Assembly: GCA_019100305.1 (NCBI GenBank)
Contig: JAHRHW010000168.1
Location: 1 to 8,951, forward strand
Direction of reading: 5' to 3'
DNA length: 8,951 nucleotides
Origin: Candidatus Thiodiazotropha taylori
Lineage (GTDB): Bacteria > Pseudomonadota > Gammaproteobacteria > Chromatiales > Chromatiaceae
Each line of letters starts with the position of its first letter. Within the stretch, counting starts at the first letter, position 1. Under the pieces are notes generated by a model. The model made no database searches. It saw only the letters and a list, made by a program, of their open reading frames with translations, and was not told the origin of the DNA. Made by a program: the position numbers and the translations under genes. Below, piece by piece: positions 1 through 6,581 of the stretch.

Positions 1-257
1 GCCAGTGAGCCGATATCACCACCGGGGAAAAACAGCGGCGAGATCACATGCCCATCCACACTCATCACCATACGACCCGCCGCCACATCGAAGCAGGCCT
101 GATCGTTGGCCTGGCGCAGCAGTTGATTGTCGAGATGTTTCAGAAACAGCTCCTGAATCAGCTGGGCCATCGCCCGGCCGCCACTGCCATGGGTCATATC
201 GACCTTCCCCTGACGGGTATCGAGACGCAGTGGAAAAGGTTTTAACTGGGCATTCAT
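1..257 (-). CDS. hypE: HypE, hydrogenase maturation carbamoyl dehydratase (N-terminal part, cut by window edge)
   Basis: Only the first 85 codons are present. The protein begins MNAQLKPF, and the family signature MTHGSGGRAM lies at about residues 23-32, followed by DGHVISPLFFPGGDIGSL near the cut end; both are typical of the HypE N-terminal domain. In the known pathway HypE dehydrates the carbamoyl group placed by HypF on its C-terminal cysteine to a thiocyanate, which supplies the CN ligands of the active-site iron. The C-terminal cysteine is outside the window and cannot be checked. The ATG at 257 is preceded by AGAGGGTGG at a good distance and lies 25 bp after the hypD stop, so the gene is probably cotranscribed with hypD. 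The assignment is secure for this fragment. Confidence 0.95.
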   Translation of the reverse strand, partial: MNAQLKPFPLRLDTRQGKVDMTHGSGGRAMAQLIQELFLKHLDNQLLRQANDQACFDVAAGRMVMSVDGHVISPLFFPGGDIGSL

Positions 258-282
258 AACACCACCCTCTTTAAATCTCTAT

Positions 283-1422
283 TCATGCGCTTTTTGCCTC
301 CGGTTGACGGAAACGGCCATAACTCCAGTAGGCGGCACAGGCCCCCTCTGAAGAGACCATGCAGGAACCCATTGGATTGTCCGGGGTACAGACCACCCCA
401 AACAGCTTGCAGTCGGTGGGACGTTTCGCCCCGCGCAGGATCGCCGGGCACTCACACCCTTTGACCTCTTTTGCCGGACTGAGCGGAATCTGAAAACGCT
501 GCTCCGCATCATATTCCTGATAGCCCGCTTTCACTTTCAAAGCACTGTAGGGCACCAGACCCAGTCCCCGCCACTCGAAGCTGCGCCGCAGTTCGAACAC
601 TTCGGCCACCAGTCGCTGGGCTTTCTGATTTCCCTCACGGGTCACCACCCGGGTATATTCGTTCTCCACTTCATAGCGTCCCTCATTCAATTGACGAATC
701 AGCATAAGGGCTGACTGCATCACATCGAGGGGTTCAAAGCCGGCAATCACCACCGGTCTTTGAAACTCCTCGGCAAAGAACTCATAGGGACGACCGCCGA
801 TCACCGAACTGACATGGGAAGGACCAAAGAAACCGTGAATGGCCACTGAACCGATCTCTCTGACTTCGGGGGATTCCAGGATGTTCTGAATGGCCGCCGG
901 AGTCAGCACATGATTGCAGAACAGACTGAAATTTTTCAGCCCCTCCCGCTTGGCCTGCTGCAGCGCCACCGCACTGGGCGGCGTGGTGGTCTCAAAGCCG
1001 ATCGCCAGAAACACCACCTGTCGATCGGGATTCTCCCGCGCAATGTTCAACGCATCCTGGGTGGAGTAGACCATCCTGACATCGCCACCGGCTGCCTTCA
1101 CTTTGATCAGGCTGTTGCGACCGCTGGCCGGTACCCGCAGCAGATCCCCATAGGTACAGAGAATCACATCCTCCGCTTCAACCAGATGGATGGCATTGTC
1201 GATGCGCCCCACCGGCAGCACGCAGACCGGACAACCTGGACCATGGATAAAACGCACATTGTCCGGCATCAGATCCTGCACACCATAGCGAAAAATCGCA
1301 TGGGTATGGCCACCGCAGAACTCCATCAGATGGTAGCTTCTACCAGGATCGACCTCATCCCGAATCGCGGCTGCCAGTTGCCTGGCCAGCTTGTGCTGGC
1401 GAAACTCGTCAACATATTTCAT
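283..1422 (-). CDS. hypD: HypD, Fe-S scaffold protein for Fe(CN)2CO assembly
   Basis: This 379-residue protein matches the usual HypD length (about 370-380). With HypC it forms the scaffold on which iron receives its two CN and one CO ligand. Key motifs are visible: FCGGHTHAI with Cys36 and GPGCPVCVLP with Cys64 and Cys67, spaced as the essential Cys41/69/72 of the E. coli protein. The C-terminal cysteine-rich region (Cys323, 325, 338, 345, 354 and 362) should hold the [4Fe-4S] cluster. The ATG at 1422 overlaps the hypC stop in an ATGA junction of 4 nt, which suggests translational coupling of the two scaffold partners. The protein acts in the cytoplasm. No truncation or missing key residue is seen. 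Confidence 0.98.
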   Translation of the reverse strand: MKYVDEFRQHKLARQLAAAIRDEVDPGRSYHLMEFCGGHTHAIFRYGVQDLMPDNVRFIHGPGCPVCVLPVGRIDNAIHLVEAEDVILCTYGDLLRVPASGRNSLIKVKAAGGDVRMVYSTQDALNIARENPDRQVVFLAIGFETTTPPSAVALQQAKREGLKNFSLFCNHVLTPAAIQNILESPEVREIGSVAIHGFFGPSHVSSVIGGRPYEFFAEEFQRPVVIAGFEPLDVMQSALMLIRQLNEGRYEVENEYTRVVTREGNQKAQRLVAEVFELRRSFEWRGLGLVPYSALKVKAGYQEYDAEQRFQIPLSPAKEVKGCECPAILRGAKRPTDCKLFGVVCTPDNPMGSCMVSSEGACAAYWSYGRFRQPEAKSA

Positions 1423-1643
1423 GGGGTCACCCCGGCCTGGGCAAACAGTTCAAGGGTTCGCTCGGCCTCCTCCTCACTCACCTTGTTGAGGGCATAACCG
1501 ACATGGATCAAGACAAAGTCACCCACTGTCACATCCTCCACCAGGGCCAGTGAAACCGCTTTCCTGACTTCACCCAGTTCCACCGTGGCGTTATCAGCCT
1601 GCTCATCGATGGCGATAACTTTTGCGGGTATGGCCAGACACAT
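1419..1643 (-). CDS. hypC: HypC, hydrogenase maturation chaperone
   Basis: This is a small 74-residue protein of the HypC/HupF/HybG family, slightly shorter than the 90-residue E. coli HypC. It starts MCLAIP, so Cys2, which binds the Fe(CN)2CO intermediate once Met1 is removed, is present. The conserved His that partners it is His47 in the stretch VLIHVGYA. HypC works with HypD to carry the iron group to the large-subunit precursor. The start is preceded by ACGGAGTGAACAAAC, giving a clear GGAG ribosome-binding site. The gene lies 47 bp downstream of hypB and overlaps hypD by 4 nt. It is distinct from the second paralogue in this cluster, HupF, which lacks the His. Confidence 0.96.
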   Translation of the reverse strand: MCLAIPAKVIAIDEQADNATVELGEVRKAVSLALVEDVTVGDFVLIHVGYALNKVSEEEAERTLELFAQAGVTP

Positions 1644-1690
1644 GTTTGTTCACTCCGTCAGTTAAGTGATAGGAAAAAACTGCCGCTGGA

Positions 1691-2521
1691 CTACTTGGCG
1701 ATCTTACTAGGATGTCCGATCAACGCCGTCTGACGGGTGGAGACCAGCCACTGATACCACGCGTCCATGCCTTCACCGGTTTTCGCGGAGAGCTCAAGCA
1801 CTCGAATCCGCGGATTGACCTGTTGGGCATAAGCGATGCATTGCGCCACATCGAAATCCAGATAGGGCAGCAGGTCGATCTTGTTCAACAGCATCAGATC
1901 CGCCGCGTGAAACATATCCGGATACTTGATCGGTTTGTCCTCACCTTCGGTGACGGAGAGAATCGCAACCTTATGAGCCTCACCCAGATCGAAGGCGGCG
2001 GGACAGACCAGATTACCCACATTCTCGATGAACAGCAGACTGCTATCCTCGGGTTGCAGACTCTCCACCGCATGTCCCACCATATGGCCATCCAGATGAC
2101 ACCCTTTGCCGGTGTTGATCTGAATCGCTTTGGCACCGGTACTGCGAATGCGCTCCGCATCGTTGGCGGTCTGCTGGTCCCCTTCGATCACTGCAACACT
2201 GAACTCAGCCTGCATATCTTCTATGGTTCGGGAGAGCAGACTGGTCTTACCTGAGCCGGGACTGGAGACCAGATTCAATACATGAATCCCATGCTCACTG
2301 AAGTATTGCCGGTTGGCTGCCGCATATTGATTGTTCTTGCCCAGAATATCCTGTTCGATCTGCACCATACGCGCCTGACTCATACCCGGCGCATGGGCAT
2401 GTGCCGGACCCTGACCATAATCATGGGTATGCTCATGATTATGCTCGTGACTATGATGGTGATGATGCTGATGATCATCGATCGTTGTTTCACCTTCACC
2501 GCAACCGCAGACTGTGCACAT
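1691..2521 (-). CDS. hypB: HypB, nickel-inserting GTPase with His-rich N-terminus
   Basis: HypB is a 276-residue SIMIBI-class GTPase that, with HypA, delivers Ni2+ to the large-subunit precursor. Visible features in order: N-terminal CxxCxC (Cys2, Cys5, Cys7), the high-affinity nickel motif; a histidine-rich stretch with 13 His between residues 17 and 43; the P-loop SSPGSGKT at 86-93; GDQQTANDA at 114-122; the G-domain metal site Cys141-His142 with Cys173, spaced exactly as Cys166/His167/Cys198 of E. coli HypB; and the NKID guanine-specificity motif at 213-216. The His stretch suggests nickel storage as well as insertion. The ATG at 2521 follows TAGAGGATC. It lies 86 bp after hypA, the longest gap within the accessory operon, in which I see no promoter. 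Confidence 0.98.
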   Translation of the reverse strand: MCTVCGCGEGETTIDDHQHHHHHSHEHNHEHTHDYGQGPAHAHAPGMSQARMVQIEQDILGKNNQYAAANRQYFSEHGIHVLNLVSSPGSGKTSLLSRTIEDMQAEFSVAVIEGDQQTANDAERIRSTGAKAIQINTGKGCHLDGHMVGHAVESLQPEDSSLLFIENVGNLVCPAAFDLGEAHKVAILSVTEGEDKPIKYPDMFHAADLMLLNKIDLLPYLDFDVAQCIAYAQQVNPRIRVLELSAKTGEGMDAWYQWLVSTRQTALIGHPSKIAK

Positions 2522-2607
2522 GGCTCTGATCCTCTAAACATTAGCTGCTTCAAGATGTTTGGTGCAGCCTGGCCGCACCCTGCATCTACCTTTTCATTGT
2601 GGATTGA

Positions 2608-2949
2608 TCATTCCACTTCCAACTCTTTGACCCGCATCTCATCGCCCCCGGTGACCTGCAACTGATAACTGCCACAATCGGGGCAGGCATCAAACCTGGC
2701 ACTGACACGTACCTGCTTGGCACAGGACATACACCAGGCCTCACCGGGCAGATCGATGATCTCCAGCTTCGCCCCATCCGCCAGGGTATCTTTCATCACG
2801 GCATCGAAACCGAAGCGCATCGCCTCCACCTCCACACCGGAGAGTTCACCAATCTCCAACCAGACGCGTTTCACCTTGCTGAAACCCTGGCTTGCCGAAC
2901 TCTCTTCGAGTATCTGCAACACACCTTCACACAACGACATCTCATGCAT
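2608..2949 (-). CDS. hypA: HypA, nickel metallochaperone
   Basis: This 113-residue protein begins MHEMSLCEGV. His2 of the MHE motif is the known nickel ligand of HypA. The C-terminal half carries the zinc motif CMSC (Cys73, Cys76) and CPDC (Cys89, Cys92), close to the positions in the E. coli protein. HypA binds nickel and hands it, with HypB, to the large subunit. The start at 2949 is chosen because only it gives the invariant MHE terminus, and it overlaps the hupK stop as TGATG (1 nt), which points to coupled translation. The reading frame stays open upstream to 3090, but that segment lies inside hupK and is not HypA-like. Confidence 0.97.
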   Translation of the reverse strand: MHEMSLCEGVLQILEESSASQGFSKVKRVWLEIGELSGVEVEAMRFGFDAVMKDTLADGAKLEIIDLPGEAWCMSCAKQVRVSARFDACPDCGSYQLQVTGGDEMRVKELEVE

Positions 2950-4130
2950 CAGACCATCTCCAGCTGGAAACCGACACAGGGATCGACCGCACTGATCAAC
3001 TGCTCGGCCTGTTGCATCAAAAGCTTTTCGTGTTTCGCGGAGAGGGTTTTCAGCCCCTGACAGACCACCCCCCGCGGATGAAAATTCCACTCGGTGGGCG
3101 CCACGATCTGATATTGACTGATCTTCCCCTGTTGTTGCACAACCCGATGGAAGAGACGCCCTCTGGCCGCTTCAACTTCACCCAGCCCCTGGTTTGGCGA
3201 GTCCGTTTCACTGCTGCTTTCAAATGACCCCGCTGAACCTGTCAATGTATGCAGTTGCTGGCTCAGTTTTGCGGGTAAGGAAGCCAACTCCAACAGCCTG
3301 GCAACCAGCCTCGGTATCACTCCCTGACCAAAGTTCTGCATCAATTGCACGATCAAGGGATGCTTCAACTGGCGGGTCAGTGGGCCTGTCTCATAGATTC
3401 GACCATGCCAATCGGGCGCTGCGATAAACGCATCTGCATCAGCTTCCGACAAGCGCTGACAAACTTCCTGATGATCCAATTGCGGCAGAGCTTCAGCACC
3501 CCAGTCGCCCCGATCATTGTGCGTCTGCTCGCACAAGTCTCTGAGTAACGTTGTCGCCAGGGTATCGCTCTTTTCGAGCCAGCGGTTAAATGCCTGCTGA
3601 TCCGCAAGCCCATACCACTCTGCCGGTGAGACAGCGAAAATCTTCTCATGACAGAGCTTGTCGATACGCTGAATGATCAACTCGATGGCTGCTGCATCAA
3701 AATTAATATTTGGTTTCAGGGTGAAGCTGTCGCCCTTTTGAAAGCAGGCCTTTCTCGCATCACTCATCAGGGTCGCAAGGGTTGCCAGGTGATCCCGACT
3801 GAGAGCTGATTCAGAGTGGTTGGACCAGTCCGTCATGATACGCCACAGATGTTCCCTGGCGGTTTCTACATTCACCAGTATCTGTTCAAGCAACTCAATC
3901 TGCCAATCTGCCGCTATCCCGGTTGCCTGACGACAGGCCTTGACCGCCGCGGCCGACTGGGCGGTTGCACAGATACTGTAGAGCATGGGAATCATGCTCA
4001 GCAGTTCATCAACCGGTTTACCAGAAAAAATTTTGGGTAGGTTCAATGGTCGGGTTGAGTTGATCATAACCCGGCTTACCCGGTCATCCTGACAGGAGAG
4101 TTCGATCCTGATTTCACCCTCGATACTCAC
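2949..4130 (-). CDS. hupK: HupK/HoxV-type large-subunit-like maturation scaffold
   Basis: This 393-residue protein belongs to the HupK (HoxV) family, which resembles the hydrogenase large subunit and acts as an assembly scaffold for its active site. The resemblance is readable: an IEGEIRIEL start like the large-subunit IEGHLRIE region, SICATAQS at residues 52-59 in place of RICGVC, and the end DPCVGFQLEMV in place of DPCLACSTH. Thus Cys54 and Cys385 are kept while the second cysteine of each pair is Ala57 and Phe388. The protein is cytoplasmic, with no signal peptide. Translation starts at GTG (4130), overlapping the hupJ stop as GTGA. The middle of the protein is poorly conserved and I cannot assign motifs there. 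Confidence 0.92.
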   Translation of the reverse strand: MSIEGEIRIELSCQDDRVSRVMINSTRPLNLPKIFSGKPVDELLSMIPMLYSICATAQSAAAVKACRQATGIAADWQIELLEQILVNVETAREHLWRIMTDWSNHSESALSRDHLATLATLMSDARKACFQKGDSFTLKPNINFDAAAIELIIQRIDKLCHEKIFAVSPAEWYGLADQQAFNRWLEKSDTLATTLLRDLCEQTHNDRGDWGAEALPQLDHQEVCQRLSEADADAFIAAPDWHGRIYETGPLTRQLKHPLIVQLMQNFGQGVIPRLVARLLELASLPAKLSQQLHTLTGSAGSFESSSETDSPNQGLGEVEAARGRLFHRVVQQQGKISQYQIVAPTEWNFHPRGVVCQGLKTLSAKHEKLLMQQAEQLISAVDPCVGFQLEMV

Positions 4131-4723
4131 TGCTCACTGTCCTGATGAATCGCGCCACGCAGCAGATCGCGACGACTCAATGGCTGCTGCAGACGATCAC
4201 TGATGGCAACTGAGCGATCCTCCTCAGGAGGTTCAGTGGTAGCGATTTCATCCTGCTCCTGTTCCTCTTCCCCATGCCAACGACGGTTGATCTCACTTTC
4301 ACAGGTCGAGAGACCATCCTGGTTTGCTTCATCCATGATCCCCAGCATGACCTGTTTCGCAGTGCTAACCGCTGTCTGCTGATCATTGAACTCAAATACC
4401 GGGGAAAAGAGCGAACACATCTGATAGCGACCAATGCCCTCCTCTTCACCCAGGATGAACTCATAGGGTCCGGAAGGAAACTGATAGGTCTGCTTGTCAC
4501 CGATCTGCTTATCACGCCAACTATCCCCTTCATGGGGTATCAGCATCAGGTTCATGAACCAGGGGGTAATCAATACCCCGAGACAGAGATCCTGCCACTG
4601 GCGAAAGCCAACCGCTTCCACCTGCAAGGCAGGATTCAACAGCGGCAGACCCTGCATACGCTGCTGCTCTATGTTGCGAAACTGCACTTCCAGACCTTCG
4701 ATGATGTAGTCGGGGCAGATCAT
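4127..4723 (-). CDS. hupJ: HupJ (HoxT), HybE-family hydrogenase assembly chaperone
   Basis: This 198-residue protein belongs to the HybE/HupJ/HoxT family. The family core is clear at residues 14-62: QFRNIEQQRMQGLPLLNP, then VEAVGFRQW and GVLITPWFMNLMLIP. Members help the Fe-S small subunit mature and, for HybE, bind hydrogenase precursors before Tat export. Beyond the core is an acidic Glu-rich linker (about 151-172), then PLSRRDLLRGAI at 181-192, which looks like a twin-arginine motif but lies at the C-terminus. The protein is longer than E. coli HybE (about 160 residues), mainly because of this tail. ATGA overlap with hupI upstream and GTGA overlap with hupK downstream tie it into a coupled block. 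Confidence 0.94.
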   Translation of the reverse strand: MICPDYIIEGLEVQFRNIEQQRMQGLPLLNPALQVEAVGFRQWQDLCLGVLITPWFMNLMLIPHEGDSWRDKQIGDKQTYQFPSGPYEFILGEEEGIGRYQMCSLFSPVFEFNDQQTAVSTAKQVMLGIMDEANQDGLSTCESEINRRWHGEEEQEQDEIATTEPPEEDRSVAISDRLQQPLSRRDLLRGAIHQDSEQ

Positions 4724-4947
4724 GCTTCCTCCTGCAGCACCATGAACTCATGCTTCTTGCCATCACAATTGGGACAGCTCCAATGATCGGGCAGTTGTGA
4801 GAAGGGAGTGCCTGGTGGTATCTGCCAGTAGTCATCACCCTCACTCGGATCGTAGACATACCAGCAGATCTTACACTCCAGGCGGCTGCCATCCTGCAAC
4901 TTCTGATTGTCACCACCATAGGAACCGGCAAAGAATTCCGTGTTCAC
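4720..4947 (-). CDS. hupI: HupI (HoxR), hydrogenase-associated rubredoxin
   Basis: This is a 75-residue rubredoxin. The iron-binding cysteines are CKIC (Cys25, Cys28) and CPNC (Cys58, Cys61), with the usual rubredoxin core WYVYDPSEGD and PPGTPFSQLPDHWSCP. It has about 20 extra N-terminal residues compared with free rubredoxins, as HupI/HoxR proteins do. HoxR is known to support maturation of the oxygen-tolerant hydrogenase's Fe-S small subunit when oxygen is present, so this gene is a marker for that enzyme type. The start is GTG at 4947, overlapping the hupH stop by 4 nt (GTGA), and the stop overlaps hupJ as ATGA. Confidence 0.97.
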   Translation of the reverse strand: MNTEFFAGSYGGDNQKLQDGSRLECKICWYVYDPSEGDDYWQIPPGTPFSQLPDHWSCPNCDGKKHEFMVLQEEA

Positions 4948-5813
4948 AGATAGGCCTCCAGAATCTCACTGAGACGCTCTGCACTGTCCTGCACATCTTC
5001 ATGCGCAGCCGCGGCAACCGCCGGTATGGCACCAATTTCGATGGTATTCAGAATATTCTTGTCCTGTGAGTTGAAGTACTGCACCCACCAGACATTCTGC
5101 ACACCGGTACTGGTGATCCGGCAGTTACCATAACCCCGGGAGAGTATGGTGAGTGGACCTTTGCCCAACACACGGGTCAGGAACTCGATGTCCGCTTCGG
5201 TTTGCGGTAAAAGAGTCAGGTTGATGATGTGGTTATCTTTGCCAGGTCTGAACTCCGCAACCTTGTCATTGATCTCTGCCAACAAGGGTGGCGCATTGAT
5301 CACCCCAACCGGGACCGGGTCCCTTTGATGCTCCACCCGATGAGCCGCCTGTTTGAATACATGACGCAGACTCAATTTCGGCACATAGGCCACTTCCACC
5401 GTATCAGCCGTAACTTCATCGGCATCATTGTAGTAACGCACTCGCCAGACTCCTGCCATAACCGATTCCTGAATCCGTGCCTTGGTATCGGATGATTCAT
5501 AGAGCATGCTGACTTCACCCTCACCAAGCACCTGGTCAATCAGTTGCTTGTCAGCGGCATCCAGGTGATCGATATCGATGTATTCCGGTGTGACCTGTCT
5601 GGCTTTTGCCTGTTGTTTCAAGATCCCATCGAGCTGTTTCAATAGCGCCATCCCATCCTGCAATTTGCTGACATCTTCCACATCCTGCAGGGAAGGCATA
5701 CTGAAAGTGGTCATCTCATCAGGCAGCTGCAGGATCTCCAGGTCTGCCCCATCCTCTTCGGTAGGTTGTGAGCCGGGTCCGCTGACTGTCACTGGTATAT
5801 GGATCTCGTTCAT
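4944..5813 (-). CDS. hupH: HupH (HyaF/HoxQ), hydrogenase small-subunit maturation protein
   Basis: This 289-residue protein is close in length to E. coli HyaF (285). HupH/HoxQ proteins bind the small-subunit precursor and help its Fe-S clusters assemble before export. Two similar domains are visible. The first, about residues 96-160, contains VLGEGEVSMLYE and AGVWRVRYYN. The second, about 210-265, contains VLGKGPLTILSRGYGNCRI and QNVWWVQYFN. The second is the conserved HupH C-terminal domain. The ATG at 5813 (MNEIHIPVTV) is preferred over an in-frame upstream ATG at 5897, because it lies 16 bp after the hupG stop, follows GGGGTAACC and fits the family length. The stop overlaps hupI. Confidence 0.94.
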   Translation of the reverse strand: MNEIHIPVTVSGPGSQPTEEDGADLEILQLPDEMTTFSMPSLQDVEDVSKLQDGMALLKQLDGILKQQAKARQVTPEYIDIDHLDAADKQLIDQVLGEGEVSMLYESSDTKARIQESVMAGVWRVRYYNDADEVTADTVEVAYVPKLSLRHVFKQAAHRVEHQRDPVPVGVINAPPLLAEINDKVAEFRPGKDNHIINLTLLPQTEADIEFLTRVLGKGPLTILSRGYGNCRITSTGVQNVWWVQYFNSQDKNILNTIEIGAIPAVAAAAHEDVQDSAERLSEILEAYL

Positions 5814-5829
5814 ACTGGTTACCCCGGAT

Positions 5830-6255
5830 TTAATGGCAGTGGGAATCCACACTGACCACTGGAATATTGATCGGCTTGACGGTTGCAGGTTCAGCATTCA
5901 GTAGACGCTCGATCTCCGCCAGATAGACATCCCAATCCTGCATCTTTGAAATCGCCCCCACATAGGCCCCATGCTTGAGCATGACCAGTGATGGCCAACC
6001 ATCAAATGGAAAGCGGGCATGCAGTTGGTGTTCTGCACTACGCTCCACCACGGCGACCTGAAAGCGTTCGGCGAAGGCATCCATCAACAAGGGTATGACT
6101 ACCGCCACATCATTGCTCTCCGGAAACTGTTGCGGGTTTTCAGTGAAAAAAAGCAGTGTATGGCTCTGCATAGCGGCAAAGCCTTCGAGCGTCTGCTCAT
6201 CGACCAGAGGAACAGCCCGCTGTTCCATAAGTGCATTGATTAAAGCTGATGACAT
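5830..6255 (-). CDS. hupG: HupG (HyaE/HoxO), thioredoxin-fold small-subunit chaperone
   Basis: This 141-residue protein belongs to the HyaE/HupG/HoxO family: a thioredoxin fold without the redox CxxC, binding the Tat-targeted hydrogenase small subunit. The fold is suggested by THTLLFF-type and VAVVE-type strands and by FDGWPSLVMLKHG, where WP corresponds to the thioredoxin cis-proline loop. The only cysteine is third from the end, in DSHCH, so no dithiol activity is possible. Two ATGs are in frame, at 6261 and 6255. The AGGAG at 6262-6266 abuts the first and stands 6 nt before the second, so 6255 (MSSALINAL) is preferred. It lies 23 bp after hupF. Confidence 0.92.
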   Translation of the reverse strand: MSSALINALMEQRAVPLVDEQTLEGFAAMQSHTLLFFTENPQQFPESNDVAVVIPLLMDAFAERFQVAVVERSAEHQLHARFPFDGWPSLVMLKHGAYVGAISKMQDWDVYLAEIERLLNAEPATVKPINIPVVSVDSHCH

Positions 6256-6261
6256 CGCCAT

Positions 6262-6266
6262 CTCCT
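6262..6266 (-). promoter_or_regulatory. Ribosome-binding site that decides the hupG start
   Basis: On the minus strand the sequence reads CAGGAGATGGCGATG. AGGAG has no spacer to the first ATG (6261) but a normal 6-nt spacer to the second (6255). This supports starting hupG at 6255. Confidence 0.75.
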
Positions 6267-6278
6267 GTTAAATGTTAT

Positions 6279-6581
6279 CTACTGCTTTGGCCTGAGGTGT
6301 TCAGGCAGTTCAGGTGTTCTGTCGACCAGATCGGCAAACAGATGATCAACCTCTGATTCACCGCTCAATGCCAGGTCGAGTGCCTGCAGAGCCTGGCTGA
6401 TCTGCTCAGCACGTTGTTCACTCAACACCTCTCTGGCACTGTTTAGAAACACCAGCAGCCAACTGCCCACCGGTTGATCGCCCACCAGCAGGGTATCGAC
6501 TCTGCGACTTTCGCCCATCCCCTGACAGAGGGCCGTGGTGCCTTCTGTTGAGACCACTTGCATGGGAATCCCGATACACAC
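6279..6581 (-). CDS. hupF: HupF (HoxL), HypC-paralogue dedicated to the uptake hydrogenase
   Basis: This 100-residue protein is a second HypC-family member, starting MCIGIPMQVV with the essential Cys2. It differs from HypC of this cluster: the conserved His is replaced (aligned position Phe45 in SWLLVFLNSAREVL), and a C-terminal extension rich in charged residues follows. HupF/HoxL acts with HupK/HoxV late in assembly, delivering Fe(CN)2CO to the large subunit, and HupF stabilises the large subunit under oxygen. The start is GTG at 6581, sharing one base with the hupD stop (TAGTG). Its place beside hupD is conserved in hup/hox clusters. Confidence 0.93.
   Translation of the reverse strand: MCIGIPMQVVSTEGTTALCQGMGESRRVDTLLVGDQPVGSWLLVFLNSAREVLSEQRAEQISQALQALDLALSGESEVDHLFADLVDRTPELPEHLRPKQ

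Noticed and set aside
910..1497. Plus-strand reading frame of 195 codons opposite hypD and hypC
   Set aside because: It is antisense to two well-conserved genes and its translation resembles no family; a codon-bias shadow.
2562..2580. Possible hairpin GGTGC/GCACC in the hypA-hypB gap
   Set aside because: Only a 5-bp stem with a 9-nt loop and no T run; too weak to call a terminator.
2282..2665. Plus-strand Met-rich reading frame of 127 codons
   Set aside because: The Met-rich stretch is the reverse complement of the HypB histidine codons, so it is a shadow of hypB.
2950..3090. N-terminal extension of HypA up to 3090
   Set aside because: HypA needs the MHE terminus for nickel binding and the extension lies entirely within hupK.
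5814..5897. Upstream start for HupH at 5897
   Set aside because: It overlaps the hupG end, lacks a ribosome-binding site and would make the protein longer than the family.
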